A stretch of 64,000 bases of DNA from the NCBI GenBank assembly GCA_027886185.1, contig WOAB01000056.1, forward strand, positions 12,462,001 through 12,526,000. The letters run 5' to 3'. The translations under genes were made by a program, and so were the position numbers. Positions 1-11,765 of the stretch are shown here, one piece after another. The stretch is from Rheum nobile (taxonomy: Eukaryota; Streptophyta; Magnoliopsida; Caryophyllales; Polygonaceae). How positions within the stretch are numbered: position 1 is the stretch's first letter; every line of letters begins with the position of its first letter. The notes below the pieces were generated by a model. It was given only the letters and a program-made list of their open reading frames with translations. It made no database searches and was not told where the DNA came from.

Positions 1-2204
1 ACCCCTGCCGCACCCCACCGCACCCCGCGGTCGGCGTCAGTGTTGTCGTCATCGTGATAGGATTTTTGCGGCGTCATCTCTTGGCCGAGCTTGCTCCCCA
101 CGGCTTCCCTTCTGGTTGAGACACCTCATGGCATGCGTGTCAAGCTTCTGGGCAGTCTTGTGAGGCTATATAATGAGAGGGAGAGGCGGAGGAGAAGCCA
201 CAAAGCAGTTTCATCACCATCTTCCTCCTCAGAGCAAAACTCCATTGTTGTGCTGAAGTTTGAGCTTGTTTTGTGAAGGATTTGAACCCCTTTTCGAGCT
301 TTAGAAAGGTGATCCTTAGAGGTGTTTTAAAGCTTAAGAAGGTGGGAGACTAAACCAAGAACAAATCGAAGCCGAAGGGATCGATTTGGGTAAGTTTCTT
401 CCCGATCTTCTTTCGTCCATCTCGCCCCTTTCGTCGCCGCACCCCGCGGTGAGGGCCTACCGCACCCCGCGGCAAGCATGGGTCCGTTGTGTGTGTGTGT
501 GTCTTGGGTGTTGGTTCTTGGGCGAAGCTTGGATCCTTCGATTCTTATTCTTTTAGATTCATATATGTAGATATTGAATCTAATTTAGGGTTTTATTATG
601 GGTCGTTTAAGAAGGATTTGAGATCCGAAATCTGTCCCTGATCACACTTGGGAATCGTCGTCTTTAGAGCTCGTTAAGCTTTCTTCAATCTAAGGCAAGT
701 GGCGGTTCGCTCTTGCTCATCATTCCATATTTCCATTAATTATCAATGGTTTGATTGTTAACTAATTTGGAATGATTTACTGTTTTGTTGGGAACAGTTT
801 TGATAAATGATATGAATTAAAATATGATATTATAATAGGTTGTATATCTGTTAGAACAACGCTATTATAGATATATATTTTATGAGGATTGCCGGGAGGA
901 CAACAATATGAAAAGAATATGATATTATAATAGGTTGTATATCTGCTAGAACAACGCTATTATAGATATATATTTATGATATTAGCCTGGAGGGCTTTGA
1001 TATGATTATTACTGTGTTGAACAGTTTAGTTAGCACGAGTATTCGTAGGAGCGATGGACTATTCGAGGTCCAGTCGTTTCTTAATAATGATTAATGGTGC
1101 AAAGGGTGATAAATCCCAAAACCATTTGGTGGGTCATGACCGATCTCTATACTCGGGTATAGAGATGGTGGCACTTAACTGATGCTACAAATCTTGGGAT
1201 TCGTCCCATTCAGGAGTATGTCCCTTATGGCGAAACATATATCGTATATGTCCCTCATGGCGAAACATATATCCTATATGTCCCTCATAGCGAAACATAT
1301 ACTCAATATATGTCCCTCATGGCGAAACATATATTTAAAAGCCTATAACGTAATGCGCGTTTTGGAATTAAATAAGATAAGTGCCGTCGTAGCACATGAT
1401 TAATAAACCTCAGACGAGTAGTGCAACTAGGGAATAGTGCAGCTAGGAAAGCTCATATTGACTTTGATCAGAGTACCGTTCTCTTTCCAATCTGGATTCG
1501 CGTTAAGCGGTGAGGTTGGTTGTGAACCGAAACATCAAGTCGTTTTTGAACGCTTGTATGAGATTATTATGTTCCCCAACATTGTCATACTTCCGATAAG
1601 ACTCAATTCATTGGAGTCTTCTTTTGGGTCGATTGCTGTAAGACTTGGTCTTCCAGAATCTTCTCTTGATCATACCTTTTGATATATTCCAGTAGAAGTA
1701 TGAAGATTGACTATCGTCATCGGTTATTATTCGAGAAACGATGAGCCTAACCTAATACGACTACTCGAACCATCTGCTTGTAACCCTTGCATAGTCTTTC
1801 ATTAGACTAACCAACCGGAATTGTTCTCTGCATGGTTGGCTGGTGTCATCCGTTCGATTCGGCACATCAGATAAGAATCCGAGAAACAAAGGCTAGAACG
1901 ACTATAAAAGCAAACGGTGTTTTAATGGATTTATCAGGTTGCGATCCTTGGCGGGTGATCATTACGATCAAGACCCTTGTATTTATACTTTATAAAGACT
2001 TCCGCTGATTACTCTGTTTTGTCCTATGGGGATTGGGATGTAATCCCCAAATATATGTTTTAACCAAAGATTTTGGTGTTTACATCATGATTGTTGTTTA
2101 TGATTTGTATTTAAACCGGTAAAGCCTGGGGTGGCTTCGGTGTGGAAACCGAGGTCACTGGTGGTAATACCTTTCCAAATGGGTTACGATTTGGGGGTGT
2201 TACA
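1..2204 (+). repeat. 5' LTR of the Tekay-type element, truncated
   Basis: Position 1 aligns with 7944 in the 3' LTR, so about 335 bases lie before the window. It ends ...GGGGTGTTACA at 2204, directly before the primer site. It lacks a roughly 43-bp GC-rich stretch present in the 3' LTR at about 8377-8440. It contains GC-rich CCGCACCCCGCGG motifs near its start, a 60-bp unit repeated twice (about 820-885 and 910-975) and a short tandem array at 1213-1335. The small ORFs inside are not credible genes. Confidence 0.93.
1213..1335. repeat. Tandem array of ~30 bp in the 5' LTR
   Basis: Four imperfect copies of a unit containing TATGTCCCTCATGGCGAAAC. The same array is in the 3' LTR at about 9200-9322, so it predates this insertion. 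It may lie in the LTR regulatory region, which is inference only. Confidence 0.85.
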
Positions 2205-2208
2205 GATT

Positions 2209-2221
2209 TGGTATCAGAGCC
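2209..2221 (+). promoter_or_regulatory. Primer binding site (tRNA-Met type)
   Basis: TGGTATCAGAGCC starts five bases after the end of the 5' LTR. TGGTATCAGAGC is the usual site complementary to the 3' end of initiator tRNA-Met in plant LTR retrotransposons. It primes minus-strand synthesis. Confidence 0.9.
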
Positions 2222-2648
2222 TAAAGTTTTAAAACGGGTTTGGAAATTTATGAACCATTTACTCGTTTTTGAAAAAAATTTAAAGGCTCTGAATTTTCAA
2301 AAGAGAAAATTGTTAATTACCGTTTATAGTCGTGCATTTTCTGTAGTCTGATATGGAAACGAACTTCCATATTTAGAAAGACTAATTCTCTGTTCGTCAC
2401 TCGTAGATTCTGAGTGTTTTCGTTTCTCTTTAGGAGGACTCGGAAGAAGCCGAGGTGGTTTCGCCATCTCCAGTAAGGCTTGAATTCCCAGTTCCCTCGT
2501 TATGATTTGAGGTTGTAGAACCTAGTAACTCGGTTTGAAGTTCATCTAATAAAGTTTACCTAGTTTGATCCTTTCCGAGTTGATTGTTACATTAAGTATA
2601 CTGTAAGGTATTAATGTATAAAATCCTTGGAAATTGATCGGTAAACAG

Positions 2649-3959
2649 ATGATGAACACAAGGAACAACACTCGTTCTGATGCTGGTAACCATCCCAGAC
2701 ACAACGAGAGGAGCACTGGAACTCCTGAGAATGTACGTGAGTCCAATTCTCAACATGATCCCAGGGGCAATGCTCCGAGGATATTTGACGAGGCGGCCGT
2801 TGCTGAAATTCAGGAAATTTTCATGCAAGCAATGACTGATGTCTTACACCCGAGTGTGTCTCAGGCACAGGATGTGCCGGCATCCTCAGCAGCCCCAGAA
2901 GTTGAGGAACAAGAAACTCATGTACCCCGGCACCAGGAGACTGTAGTCAGAAGCAAGAATGATTATGGCCGAGCACTGAAGGCCATAAATTCTATGAGAC
3001 CCGACAGCTTCAACGGGAAAGGTGAACCAGTTGAGGTGGTGCATTGTTTTTCCCACATGGAGCGGTTATTCCGCAGTGTGGAGTGCACGGAAGCCGAGAA
3101 GGTGCACATAGCTTCTCTGTAATTAAAAGGAGATGCTAGCGAGTGGTGGGAAAACACCGGTCTTGCGGATAGCCCTGATTTGAGTTGGGCAATGTTTAAG
3201 ACCAAGATGACTGACCGATTCTTCTCTCGGGCAATGAGGGAGGAAAAGCGCAAGGAATTTCTTTACCCTAAGACTGAAGGGTTAAAGGTGAATGAGCTAG
3301 CAACCAAGTTCAATCACTTATTGAGGTACGCTGGATCGAAAGTATCCAGTGAAGAACAGAAAATCTGGCATTTCCACGAGTGGATGAGCCCAAAGATTAA
3401 GCCAATGATGTTGAGCCACAACTGCTCTACCTTAGAGCACTATGTGGATGCGGCTTACAAGTTAGAGGTGACTCTGGATGAGTCGACCAAGAGAAAGAAT
3501 CGCCAGAGGTCGACGCAAAATCAACCTCAGGCGAGTGGATTCAAACGTCCTGCGCCACCGTCTAACTTTGCTAAATCTAGCAAGGCAAAAATGGGTGGGA
3601 CTCAAGGAGAGTCGACACAACAATCGGGTCAGGACAAGAGTCTGATCCTATGTTATAATTGTGGTGCTGCTGGGCACAAGAGTACTGTGTGTCCTAAGGA
3701 AAGAAAGACGTGCTTTGGTTGTGGGAATGAAGGGCATTTGCAGAAGTTCTGTTGGCAGGGAAAGCAGAAAGGAGCGGAGTCACAGCAGGGGTCTGTTAAT
3801 CAGAGTAACCGACCCAGGTTTAAACCAATAACGGCTCCTAGTCCTTCGGTGCAGACAGTTGCACAGAACAAGGGGAAAGCCCCAGTGGCTTCTGGGAGTC
3901 AAGGTCAACGCCTTTACGAGATGCGTAAGGCGGATGGACCCGATGCTCCATATGCTTAA
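2649..3959 (+). pseudogene. gag: gag polyprotein of the Tekay-type element, one nonsense codon
   Basis: One reading frame runs from the first ATG pair (2649/2652) to 3959, broken only by TAA at 3120-3122, just before the ...DASEWW segment of the retrotransposon gag domain. That domain (about 2990-3480) carries the capsid-like fold of Ty3 Gag. Two zinc knuckles follow: CYNCGAAGHKSTVC and CFGCGNEGHLQKFC, both C-X2-C-X4-H-X4-C, which bind genomic RNA during packaging. A basic, Gln/Ser-rich tail follows. The full length of about 436 codons is normal for the lineage. The premature stop would remove half the capsid domain and the knuckles. Confidence 0.9.
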
Positions 3960-4336
3960 AGTGCTTATTACCTTCTGTTGGTATGTTGTTGATTTGGGTG
4001 TTACCCAGTCTTTCGTTTTGGATAGTTGTGTAGTAAGTTAAGTTGTGTGTGCAACGAGGTTGTGAACCTTTTGTTGTAACTCTTCTTATATATGAACCTT
4101 TGGTTTATACCAAGTTAGTGTTTCGTTGCTTGGTATGGGGTAAGGTCTCGTGTTCGAGACTCACCAACAATCTCTTAGGAGATGACTGCCTATTAATTAG
4201 GTGGAACTACCAAGGATGGGTTGAGATGTATGGACAATGGCTCATGGAAACAGTGGACGCTGGTAATGGTTGGGCCTGGGCTCGGAGCCACTAGTGGGCC
4301 GTCTGTGAACCATGTAATGGGCTGGTCCAAAATGGT
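3960..4336 (+). other. Foreign or degenerate stretch replacing the protease N-terminus
   Basis: Between the end of gag and the recognisable protease tail there is no continuous protease frame, and the D-S/T-G active-site motif of retroviral-type aspartic proteases is not visible in its usual LFDSGA-like context. A weak LDS triplet near 4018 may be a relic. The stretch contains a Pol III B-box-like string around 4147-4167 (GTGTTCGAGACTC), so a small SINE-like or other insertion is possible. That is inference. Confidence 0.5.
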
Positions 4337-4740
4337 GACCATTTAGTTGGAACTAAGTGTCTGTCTGAATTTCCGATTACCATCCATGGTAAGAAATTCG
4401 AGGCAGATTTGATCTGTATTGCCATGGCTCCATACGACATTATTCTCGATATGGATTGGCTGACACGTCATGGGGCGGTAATCGACTTCAGTGCAAGACC
4501 TATGACAGTGTCATCTGGGGGCCAGAGTGTGTGCAAATTTAAGGGTCAGAATGACGCTGATAACGGTAGGCTTATCAATGCGATGACTGCGTTTAAGCTA
4601 CTTCGACAGGGTTATGTCGGGTACCTTTGCTATCTAGATGCGCCCATGAAAGATGAACCATCAGTTCTTGATATTCCTGTGATTCATGAATTTCTTGATG
4701 TTTTCCAGAAGAGATTCCTGGATTACCCCCGCATCGTGTC
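4337..4740 (+). pseudogene. pol: Protease C-terminal half and linker (pol), frame-shifted
   Basis: Frame 2 reads GTKCLSEFPITIHGKKFEADL... then YDIILDMDWLTRHGAVIDF, the C-terminal hallmark of gypsy aspartic proteases (usually ILGMDWL). It runs into the linker ending at IPVIHEFLDVFQ, the conserved lead-in to RT. gag is in frame 3 and RT in frame 1, so at least two frame changes separate this segment from its neighbours. The catalytic half is missing. Confidence 0.75.
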
Positions 4741-6030
4741 ATGGAATTTTCTATTAATCTTGAACCAGGCACTGCGCCGATCTCGAAGGCATTGTACCGG
4801 ATGGCTCCTATAGAGATGCAAGAGTTGAAGAAGCAACTCGAGGATCTTCTTGAGAAGGGCTACATAAGGCCGAGCGCATCACCTTGGGGCGCTCCGGTCT
4901 TGTTTGTCAAGAAGAAAGATGGATCGTTTCGACTTTATATCAACTATCGAGAGTTGAATAAAGTCATGATCAAGAACAAGTATCCTTTGCCAATGATTGA
5001 TGATCTGTTGGATCAGCTACAAGGAGCAAAAGTCTTTTCTAAAATCGATCTGAGGTCTGGTTATCATCAGCTCAGGATTCGTGAGGAAGATATTCCGAGG
5101 ACTGCATTCCGGACGAGATATGGTCACTACGAGTTCGTAGTTATGCCATTTGGACTTACCAATGCTCCAGCAGTTTTCATGGATCTAATGCATCGATGTT
5201 TTCACCAGTAATTGGATAAGTTTGTGGTGGTATTCATCGACGACATTTTGATCTATTCCCCGAGCGTGGAAGCTCATGAGGAACATCTTCGGATTATTTT
5301 GTCAGTCCTTAGACAAAATCAGCTTTATGAAAAGTTGTCTAAGTGCGACTTTTGGATCAAGGAAGTGGCTTTCTTAGGCCATGTGATCAACGAGAATGGG
5401 GTGATGGTTGATCCCTAGAAGATTGAGGCTGTAGCCAACTGGAAGCGGCTTCAGAATGTGAAAGAGGTACGCAGTTTCCTTGGACTTGCCGGATATTACA
5501 AACAGTTCATGGAGGGATTTTCTAAGATCGCTCTACCTATGACCGGTCTGCTCCGCAAGGTCCATAGGAAATTTGTCTGGGATGACAAATGCGAGGCCAG
5601 TTTTCAGAAGCTGAAATAGTGTCTGACCTCCGCACCAGTGCTAACGCTATCGGAAGGAACTGATGATTATGCGGTCTATAGTGATGCTTCAAAGAGTGGT
5701 TTAGGATGTGTGCTGATGCAAAGGGGCAAGGTTATTGCTTACGCATCTAGACAACTGAAAACCTATGAAAAAAACTATCTGACGCATGATCTAGAGCTAG
5801 CAGCAGTAGTTTTTGTGTTGAAGATTTGGAGACACTATCTCTATGGTGTCAGATGCCAAGTCTTCACCGATCACAAGAGTCTCAAGTATATACTCACTCA
5901 GAAAGAGCTGAATGTGAGACAACGTCGTTGGTTAGAGCTACTCAAAGACTATGACATCGAGTTGCTGTATCATTCGGGCAAGGCTAATGTGGTAGCTGAT
6001 GCATTGATCCGGAAGACGCCGCACGAGACT
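4741..6030 (+). pseudogene. pol: Reverse transcriptase and RNase H of the Tekay-type element, three nonsense codons
   Basis: The RT domain shows PWGAPVLFVKKKDGSFRLYI, KIDLRSGYHQLRI, MPFGLTNAPAVF and the catalytic FIDDIL (YxDD-type) box. It is followed by the connection FLGHVI and RNase H with VYSDASKSGLGCVL, FTDHKSLKYI and VVADALIRK. All parts are in frame 1, interrupted by TAA 5209-5211, TAG 5416-5418 and TAG 5617-5619. The active-site residues are still present; the stops alone inactivate the protein. Asn instead of the usual Asp in the RLYINYREL segment is a further drift sign. Confidence 0.93.
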
Positions 6031-7572
6031 GTAGTTGCTCTACTTACTGCTCAAACCAAGCTGAACCAAGAGTTGTGCGAGATTGAAGTCTTGTACGATC
6101 AAGGTCGAGGATACCTGAGTATGCTTGAGATTCAAGCTACGCTTCTTGATCAGATCAGGGAGAAGCAGGTTGATGATGTGATCTTGGTGAAACTAAGTAG
6201 TGAAGTGATGGACGGGAAAGCTCCCGGTTTCATGATTCAAGAAGATGGATCACTCTGGTTTCAGGACCAGATTTGTGTGCCTGACGTTGATGGTCTTCGC
6301 CAGTTGGTCATGAAGGAGACCCATTCGTCAGCCTACTCTGTACATCCAGGCTCTAGTAAAATATACAAGAATCTCAGAATGAAGTTCTGGTGGCCCAACA
6401 TGAAGTGGGATATGGCAGAATTTGTGGCGAAATGCTTGACTTGTCACAAGGTCAAGATAGAGCACCGCAGACCAGGTGGTGAATTGCTACCTCTTCCAAT
6501 TCCATAATGGAAATGGGAAGATATCGCAATGGATTTCGTCACATGATTACCCAAGACTAAGAGTCAGAAAGATGCTATTTGGGTTATCATTGACAGGCTC
6601 ACGAAGAGTGCTCACTTCGTGGCTATTAAGTCAACGTGGGGAACCCAGAAGTTATCAGAAGTATTTTTACACGAGGTTATCCGTTTACATGGTACTCCGA
6701 AGACCATTGTATCGGATCGTGATGGCCGATTCATGTCGAGGTTCTGGAAGGAACTCCACAAGGCCATGGGAACTGAATTGAGATTCAGCACTGCGTTTCA
6801 TCCTCAAACGGATGGACAGTCTGAGAGGACTATCCAGACCCTGGAGGATATGTTAAGAGCATGTGTACTCGATCGTCTGACTAGCTGGGAGGACAGCCTG
6901 AGTCTAATCGAGTTCGCATATAACAATAGCTGACATGCTACTATCAAGATGGCTCCATTTGAAGCTTTGTATGGTCGAAAGTGTAGATCGCCAATTTGTT
7001 GGGATGAGAATGCCGACAAGATTTTACTCGGACCAGAGTTGGTCGAGAGAACTGCTTCAGATATTGCTTTGATCAGACAAAGAATGTTGACCGCTCAAAG
7101 TCGACAGAAGTCTTACGCCGATCCAAGGCGTAGGAATGTTGAATTTGAAGTTGGTGACAAGGTCTTTGTCAGAGTCTCGCCATCCAAAGGCGTATTCAGA
7201 TTTGGTAAGTGTGGGAAGCTTAACCCTCGCTACATGGGACCATTTGAAATTCTCGATAGAGTGGGATCTCTAGCGTACCGTTTGGCATTGCCGCCATCGG
7301 CACACCCAGTGCATAATGTGTTCCACGTATACTTGTTGAGGAAGTACGTACCAGATGAGTCTCATGTGCTAAGCTATGAAGACATCGAGATTCAAGCAAA
7401 TGGTACTTATGAAGAGATACATGTGCGTATTCTCGAGCGCCGTGAGAAGCACTTGCGCAACAAGATCGTACCGTTGGTACGAATTCTGTGGTCCAAGTCA
7501 GGAACCGAGGAAGTTACCTGGGAGACTGAAGAGGATATGCGTAGACGCTTTCCCGAGATGTTTACGACCTAA
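6031..7572 (+). pseudogene. pol: Integrase with C-terminal chromodomain-like tail, three nonsense codons
   Basis: The zinc-binding HHCC module spans about 6320-6455 (ending CLTCHKVKIEH). The DDE core shows IIDRLTKSAHFVAIK, IVSDRDGRF and SERTIQTLEDML for the three acidic residues. The GPY/F-type module follows with NPRYMGPFEIL. The last 60 codons (EDIEIQ... RILERREKHLRNKIVPLVRILW... EEVTWETEEDMRRRFPEMF) resemble the degenerate chromodomain of Tekay-type chromoviruses, which steers integration to heterochromatin. Stops: TAA 6505-6507, TGA 6544-6546, TGA 6931-6933. Confidence 0.92.
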
Positions 7573-7595
7573 GTTTCGGGGTCAAAACTTCTTTT

Positions 7596-7605
7596 AAGGG
7601 GAAGG
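7596..7605 (+). promoter_or_regulatory. Polypurine tract
   Basis: AAGGGGAAGG lies four bases before the 3' LTR start (TGTAATATCCC). This is the expected site for plus-strand priming in an LTR retrotransposon. Confidence 0.8.
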
Positions 7606-7608
7606 TAA

Positions 7609-10190
7609 TGTAATATCCCACATTTTGTAAGGGTAAATTTTGAATTTTCTTAAGCCCATGTTGCGAGGCAGATTAATTTCAGGGAAGTATGAACATTCTG
7701 TGTAATGTTTGACCTCTTTAATATTTTTCTGAGCAATATAAAATACAATTAAGGTATTTTCGGGCTAAAAGATCATTCGTGTACAAATATATTTAAACCG
7801 GGGTTAAGAATATTTTACCACTTAAGGTAAAAATGACAAAGGAGTCGGAGGGGGCAATTCTGGCCTTGACTGCACCCCGCGGTGAGGGCATGCCGCACCC
7901 CGCGGCAAAGGCCAGAAGCGAGGCAACTCGGTGTCATCACCGCACCCCTGCCGCACCCCACCGCACCCCGCGGTCGGCGTCAGTGTTGTCGTCATCGCGA
8001 TAGGATTTTTGCAGCGTCATCTCTTAGCCAAGCTTGCTCCCCACGGCTTCCCTTTTGGTTGAGACACCTCATGGCATGCGTGTCAAGCTTCTGGGCAGTC
8101 TTGTGAGGCTATATAATGAGAGGGAGAGGCGGAGGAGAAGCCACAAAGCAGCTTCATCACCATCTTCCTCCTCAGAGCAAAACTCCATTGTTGTGCTGAA
8201 GTTTGAGCTTGTTTTGTGAAGGATTCGAACCCCTTTTCGAGCTTTAGAAAGGTGATCCTTAGAGGTGTTTTAAAGCTTAAGAAGGTGGGAGACTAAACCA
8301 AGAACAAATCGAAGCCGAAGGGATCGATTTGGGTAAGTTTCTTCCCGATCTTCTTTCGTCCATCTCGCCCATGTTCGTCGCCGCACCCGTGGCCAAGTGC
8401 CACCGCACCCAGCGGCCAGGCACCACACCCCGCGGTGAGGGCCTACCGCACCCCGCGGCAAGCATGGGTCCGTGGTGTGTGTGTGTGTCTTGGGTGTTGG
8501 TTCTTGGGCGAAGCTTGGACCCTTCGATTCTTATTATTTTAGAATCATATATGTAGATATTGAATCTAATTTAGGGTTTTATTATGGGTCGTTTCAGAAG
8601 GATTTGAGATCCGAAATCTGTCCCTGATCAGACCCGGGAATCGTCGTCTTTAGAGCTCGTTAAGCTTTCTTCAATCTAAGGCAAGTGGTGGTTCGCTCTT
8701 GCTCATCATTCCATATTTCCATTAATTATCAATGGTTTGATTGTTAATTAATTTGGAATGATTTACTGTTTTGTTGGGAACAGTTTTGATAAATGATATG
8801 GATTAAAATATGATATTATAATAGGTTGTATATCTGTTAGAACAACGCTATTATAGATATATATTTTATGAGGATTGCCGGGAGGGCAACAATATGAAAA
8901 GAATATGATATTATAATAGGTTGTATATCTGCTAGAACAACGCTATTATAGATATATATTTATGATATTAGCCTAGAGGGCTTTGATATGATTATTACTG
9001 TGTTGAACTGTTTAGTTAGCACGAGTATTCGTAGGAGCGATGGACTATTCGAGGTCCAGTCATTTCTTAATAATGATTAATGGTGCAAAGGGTGATAAAC
9101 CCAAAAACCATTTGGTGGGTCATGACCGATCTCTATACTCGAGTATAGAGATGGTGGCACTTAACTGATGCTACAAATCTTGGGATTCGTCCCATTCAGG
9201 AGTATGTCCCTCATGGCGAAACATATATCCTATATGTCCCTCATGGAGAAACATATATCCTATATGTCCCTCATAGCGAAACATATACTCAATATATGTC
9301 CCTCATGGCGAAACATATATTTAAAAGCCTATAACGTAATGCGCGTTTTGGAATTAAATAAGATAAGTGCCGTCGTAGCACATGATTAATAAACCTCAGA
9401 CGAGTAGTACAGCTAGGGAATAGTGCAGCTAGGAAAACTCGTCTTGACTTTGATCAGAGTACCGTTCTCTTTCCAATCTGGATTCGCGTTAAGCGGTGAG
9501 GTTGGTTGTGAACCGAAACATCAAGTCATTTTTGAACGCTTGTATGAGATTATTATGTTCCCCAACATTGTCATACTTCCGATAAGACTCAATTCATTGG
9601 AGTCTTCTTTTGGGTCGATTGTTGTAAGACTTGGTTTTCCAGAATCTTCTCTTGATCATACCTTTTGATATATTCCAGTAGAAGTATGAAGGTTGACTAT
9701 CGTCATCGGTTATTATTCGAGAAACGATGAGCCTAACCTAATACGATTGCTCGAACCATCTGCTTGTAACCCTTGCATAGTCTTTCATTAGACTAACCAA
9801 CCGGAATTGTTCTCTGCATGGTTGGTTGGTGTCATCCGTTCGATTCGGCACATCAGATAAGAATCCGAGAAACAAAGGCTAGAACGACTATAAAAGCAAA
9901 CGGTGTTTTAATGGATTTATCAGGTTGCGATCCTTGGCGGGTGATCATTACGATCAAGACCCTTGTATTTATACTTTGTAAAGACTTCCGCTGATTACTT
10001 TGTTTTGTCCTATGGGGATTGGGATGTAATCCCCAGACATATGTTTTAACCAAAGATTTTGGTGTTTACATCATGATTGTTGTTTATGATTTGTATTTAA
10101 ACCGGTAAAGCCTAGGGTGGCTTCGGTGTGGAAATCGAGGTCACTGGCGGTAATACATTTCCAAATGGGTTACGATTTGGGGGTGTTACA
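7609..10190 (+). repeat. 3' LTR of the Tekay-type element, complete
   Basis: It begins TGTAATATCCC and ends GGGGTGTTACA (TG...CA), 2582 bp. It matches 1-2204 nearly base for base after position 7944, apart from a roughly 43-bp extra GC-rich segment near 8377-8440 and scattered substitutions. The extra block adds CCGCACCC-type motifs, suggesting slippage within that GC-rich minisatellite. Host DNA (AATTTCTCGA) follows. Confidence 0.93.
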
Positions 10191-10286
10191 AATTTCTCGA
10201 TAGTCGATTGTGGATTTTGATGTTGAGTTTGCTAAACCCTAATGCAGCTCTGAGTGTGAAATCATTTGAGAGGGATTTTGTGGGAG

Positions 10287-10365
10287 ATGGCGTTCAGATC
10301 AAGGGAAACGATGAAGAAAATCATGAAGAATGTGGGGGAAGGTAAAGTGGATCCCAACCTTTCGA
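10287..10365 (+). pseudogene. First-exon fragment resembling mitochondrial ribosomal protein L28
   Basis: ATG at 10287 opens MAFRSRETMKKIMKNVGEG, which resembles the conserved start of plant mitochondrial-type bL28 proteins (MAFR-x-x-E-M-MKK-pattern, from memory). The frame then runs into a stop within 20 codons, and nothing downstream looks like the rest of L28. A UTR-like stretch precedes it. The similarity is short, so another origin is possible. Confidence 0.4.
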
Positions 10366-11765
10366 TCCTTTTCTTTTGTTTTGCGAAAATCTAGATGCGA
10401 TTCTTACAATCGCCGCGATTTCGTGACACTGATGACCACGATCTATCTTGCGCGTGGCTTTCTCATGATATGCAATTAAGAGAAGATGTGATCTCCAGGT
10501 TATCCTGCTTCACAATTCCATAATTTATTTTATTTACTGCAGATTAGGTACTGTCTGCAATTCGCTGATATTATTGATCTTGATTTTTCTTTTTTTTGTT
10601 AAACAGATGCAAATATGAGGATATGCGATTTCAAACCGCAACACTCTTTCCAGGTTAGTGTTTGTTCGAGATGAGGATATTTATGATATGAAATGCCATT
10701 TTAGGTTTTTATTGGGAATTTTACTGGAAAATGTTGTCGTTTGTTTCTATTGATTTGCATTTATTCTTTGGTTTTTGTTTTTACAGATTTGAACAAGCCA
10801 CATATAAATCTGGCTTGGTCAGTGAACAATCAGCTTTCAAGAACTTTTAGTTTAAAGCAACACTTCATGGAACATGATTTGGGATTGAGATGCTCTATAA
10901 ACTTGGTGTTGTTTGGCTTGAAAAAAGATAATTTGGCGTTTTAATCATACAATTTGATTAAAACGCCAAATTATCTTCTATTTCATAGATTCATAAGCAA
11001 CTTATGTGATATTTTCCTGATGTAGATGTAAATAACATAGTTTCCTCTTTCCTCTTTGTGATATTAGTCAAAGTGGAAGGCTGATGTATAACTGAGATAT
11101 TTGCTTTTGTCCTAGGATTATCAGATTCAGATAATCTTAACTGTTATTTTGGTATTTGAGGTTCTGATTGTTCATCAACATCTAATCTTTCAGATACCTG
11201 TTGAAGAGGGTCAACTTAATCTCAATTTCCAAATAATTCAAGGTATGATGATATTATGTTGGTTAGTGCTGTATTTGGGCTTCTTTTGTCTACTAAATCT
11301 TTCCACACTCCTTATTCACTGCAGGGCTAATTGAAGACCATGGGTTTTTTGCTTGGATATTATGCATCCTTGTATTATTGATGATGTCAAATTTACTGCT
11401 AACATTTTTCTCGATTACTTTGCTCTTGCATTTTAATTGTTGAAGCTTTAAAAACCTTGTCTGCATTAATCACTGTTGGTATACAAATTTAAGAACATGG
11501 GACTTTTGCGGGATATTACGCCTCCTTGTAGTAACTTTTGTAATGTCACACTTTCCCAATTACTGTTCTACTTCCTTTCTTAGCTGGTGCTTTTCTTTTG
11601 CTTTTTAAATGGAGGAATTTACTCCAAGGATGCATAATATCCAATCATGATAAAATTGTGAAGGTGGATATTGCATATTAGGGATATAGAATTTGCTGCT
11701 AGCCTTTTTAATGTTGTACTTTCCTGATTACTTTTCTTTTCTTTTTTGATTGTGTTGTATTCAGG
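10366..11765. other. Intron-like AT-rich DNA, no recognised gene
   Basis: T-rich stretches ending in possible AG acceptors separate short open segments (about 10786-10930, 11149-11334) that I cannot assign. The only structured feature is the hairpin at 10925-10977. It looks like intron and exon remnants of captured genes. Confidence 0.5.
10925..10977. repeat. Perfect 23-bp inverted repeat (hairpin), 7-nt loop
   Basis: The left arm at 10925-10947 starts AAGATAATTTGGCGTTTTAA. The right arm at 10955-10977 is its exact reverse complement, with TACAATT as loop. No mismatches. A transcript would fold into a 23-bp stem. No terminal features of a known MITE are seen around it. Confidence 0.9.

Larger units (their letters stand above)
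1..10190 (+). mobile_element. Ty3/gypsy LTR retrotransposon, Tekay/Del-type chromovirus (5' end cut by window)
   Basis: Long LTRs (the complete 3' copy is about 2.58 kb) flank a 5.4-kb interior with, in order, a tRNA-Met-type primer site, gag with two CCHC knuckles, protease remnant, reverse transcriptase, RNase H, integrase and a C-terminal chromodomain-like tail. RT before integrase is the Ty3/gypsy order; the long LTR, the HPQTDGQSERTIQTL integrase block and the terminal chromodomain-type tail fit the Tekay/Del lineage (family knowledge). gag has one in-frame stop and pol six, and gag, protease remnant and RT lie in three different frames, so the copy is dead. The 5' target duplication is outside the window; the 3' flank begins AATTT. 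Confidence 0.93.

Noticed and set aside
1182..1403. Repetitive MSLMAKHISY ORF in the LTRs
   Set aside because: It translates the ~30-bp LTR tandem array; present in both LTRs and not part of the coding region.
10925..10977. Rho-independent terminator
   Set aside because: This is a plant nuclear genome; the stem is AT-rich, has no U-tract and no gene ends there.
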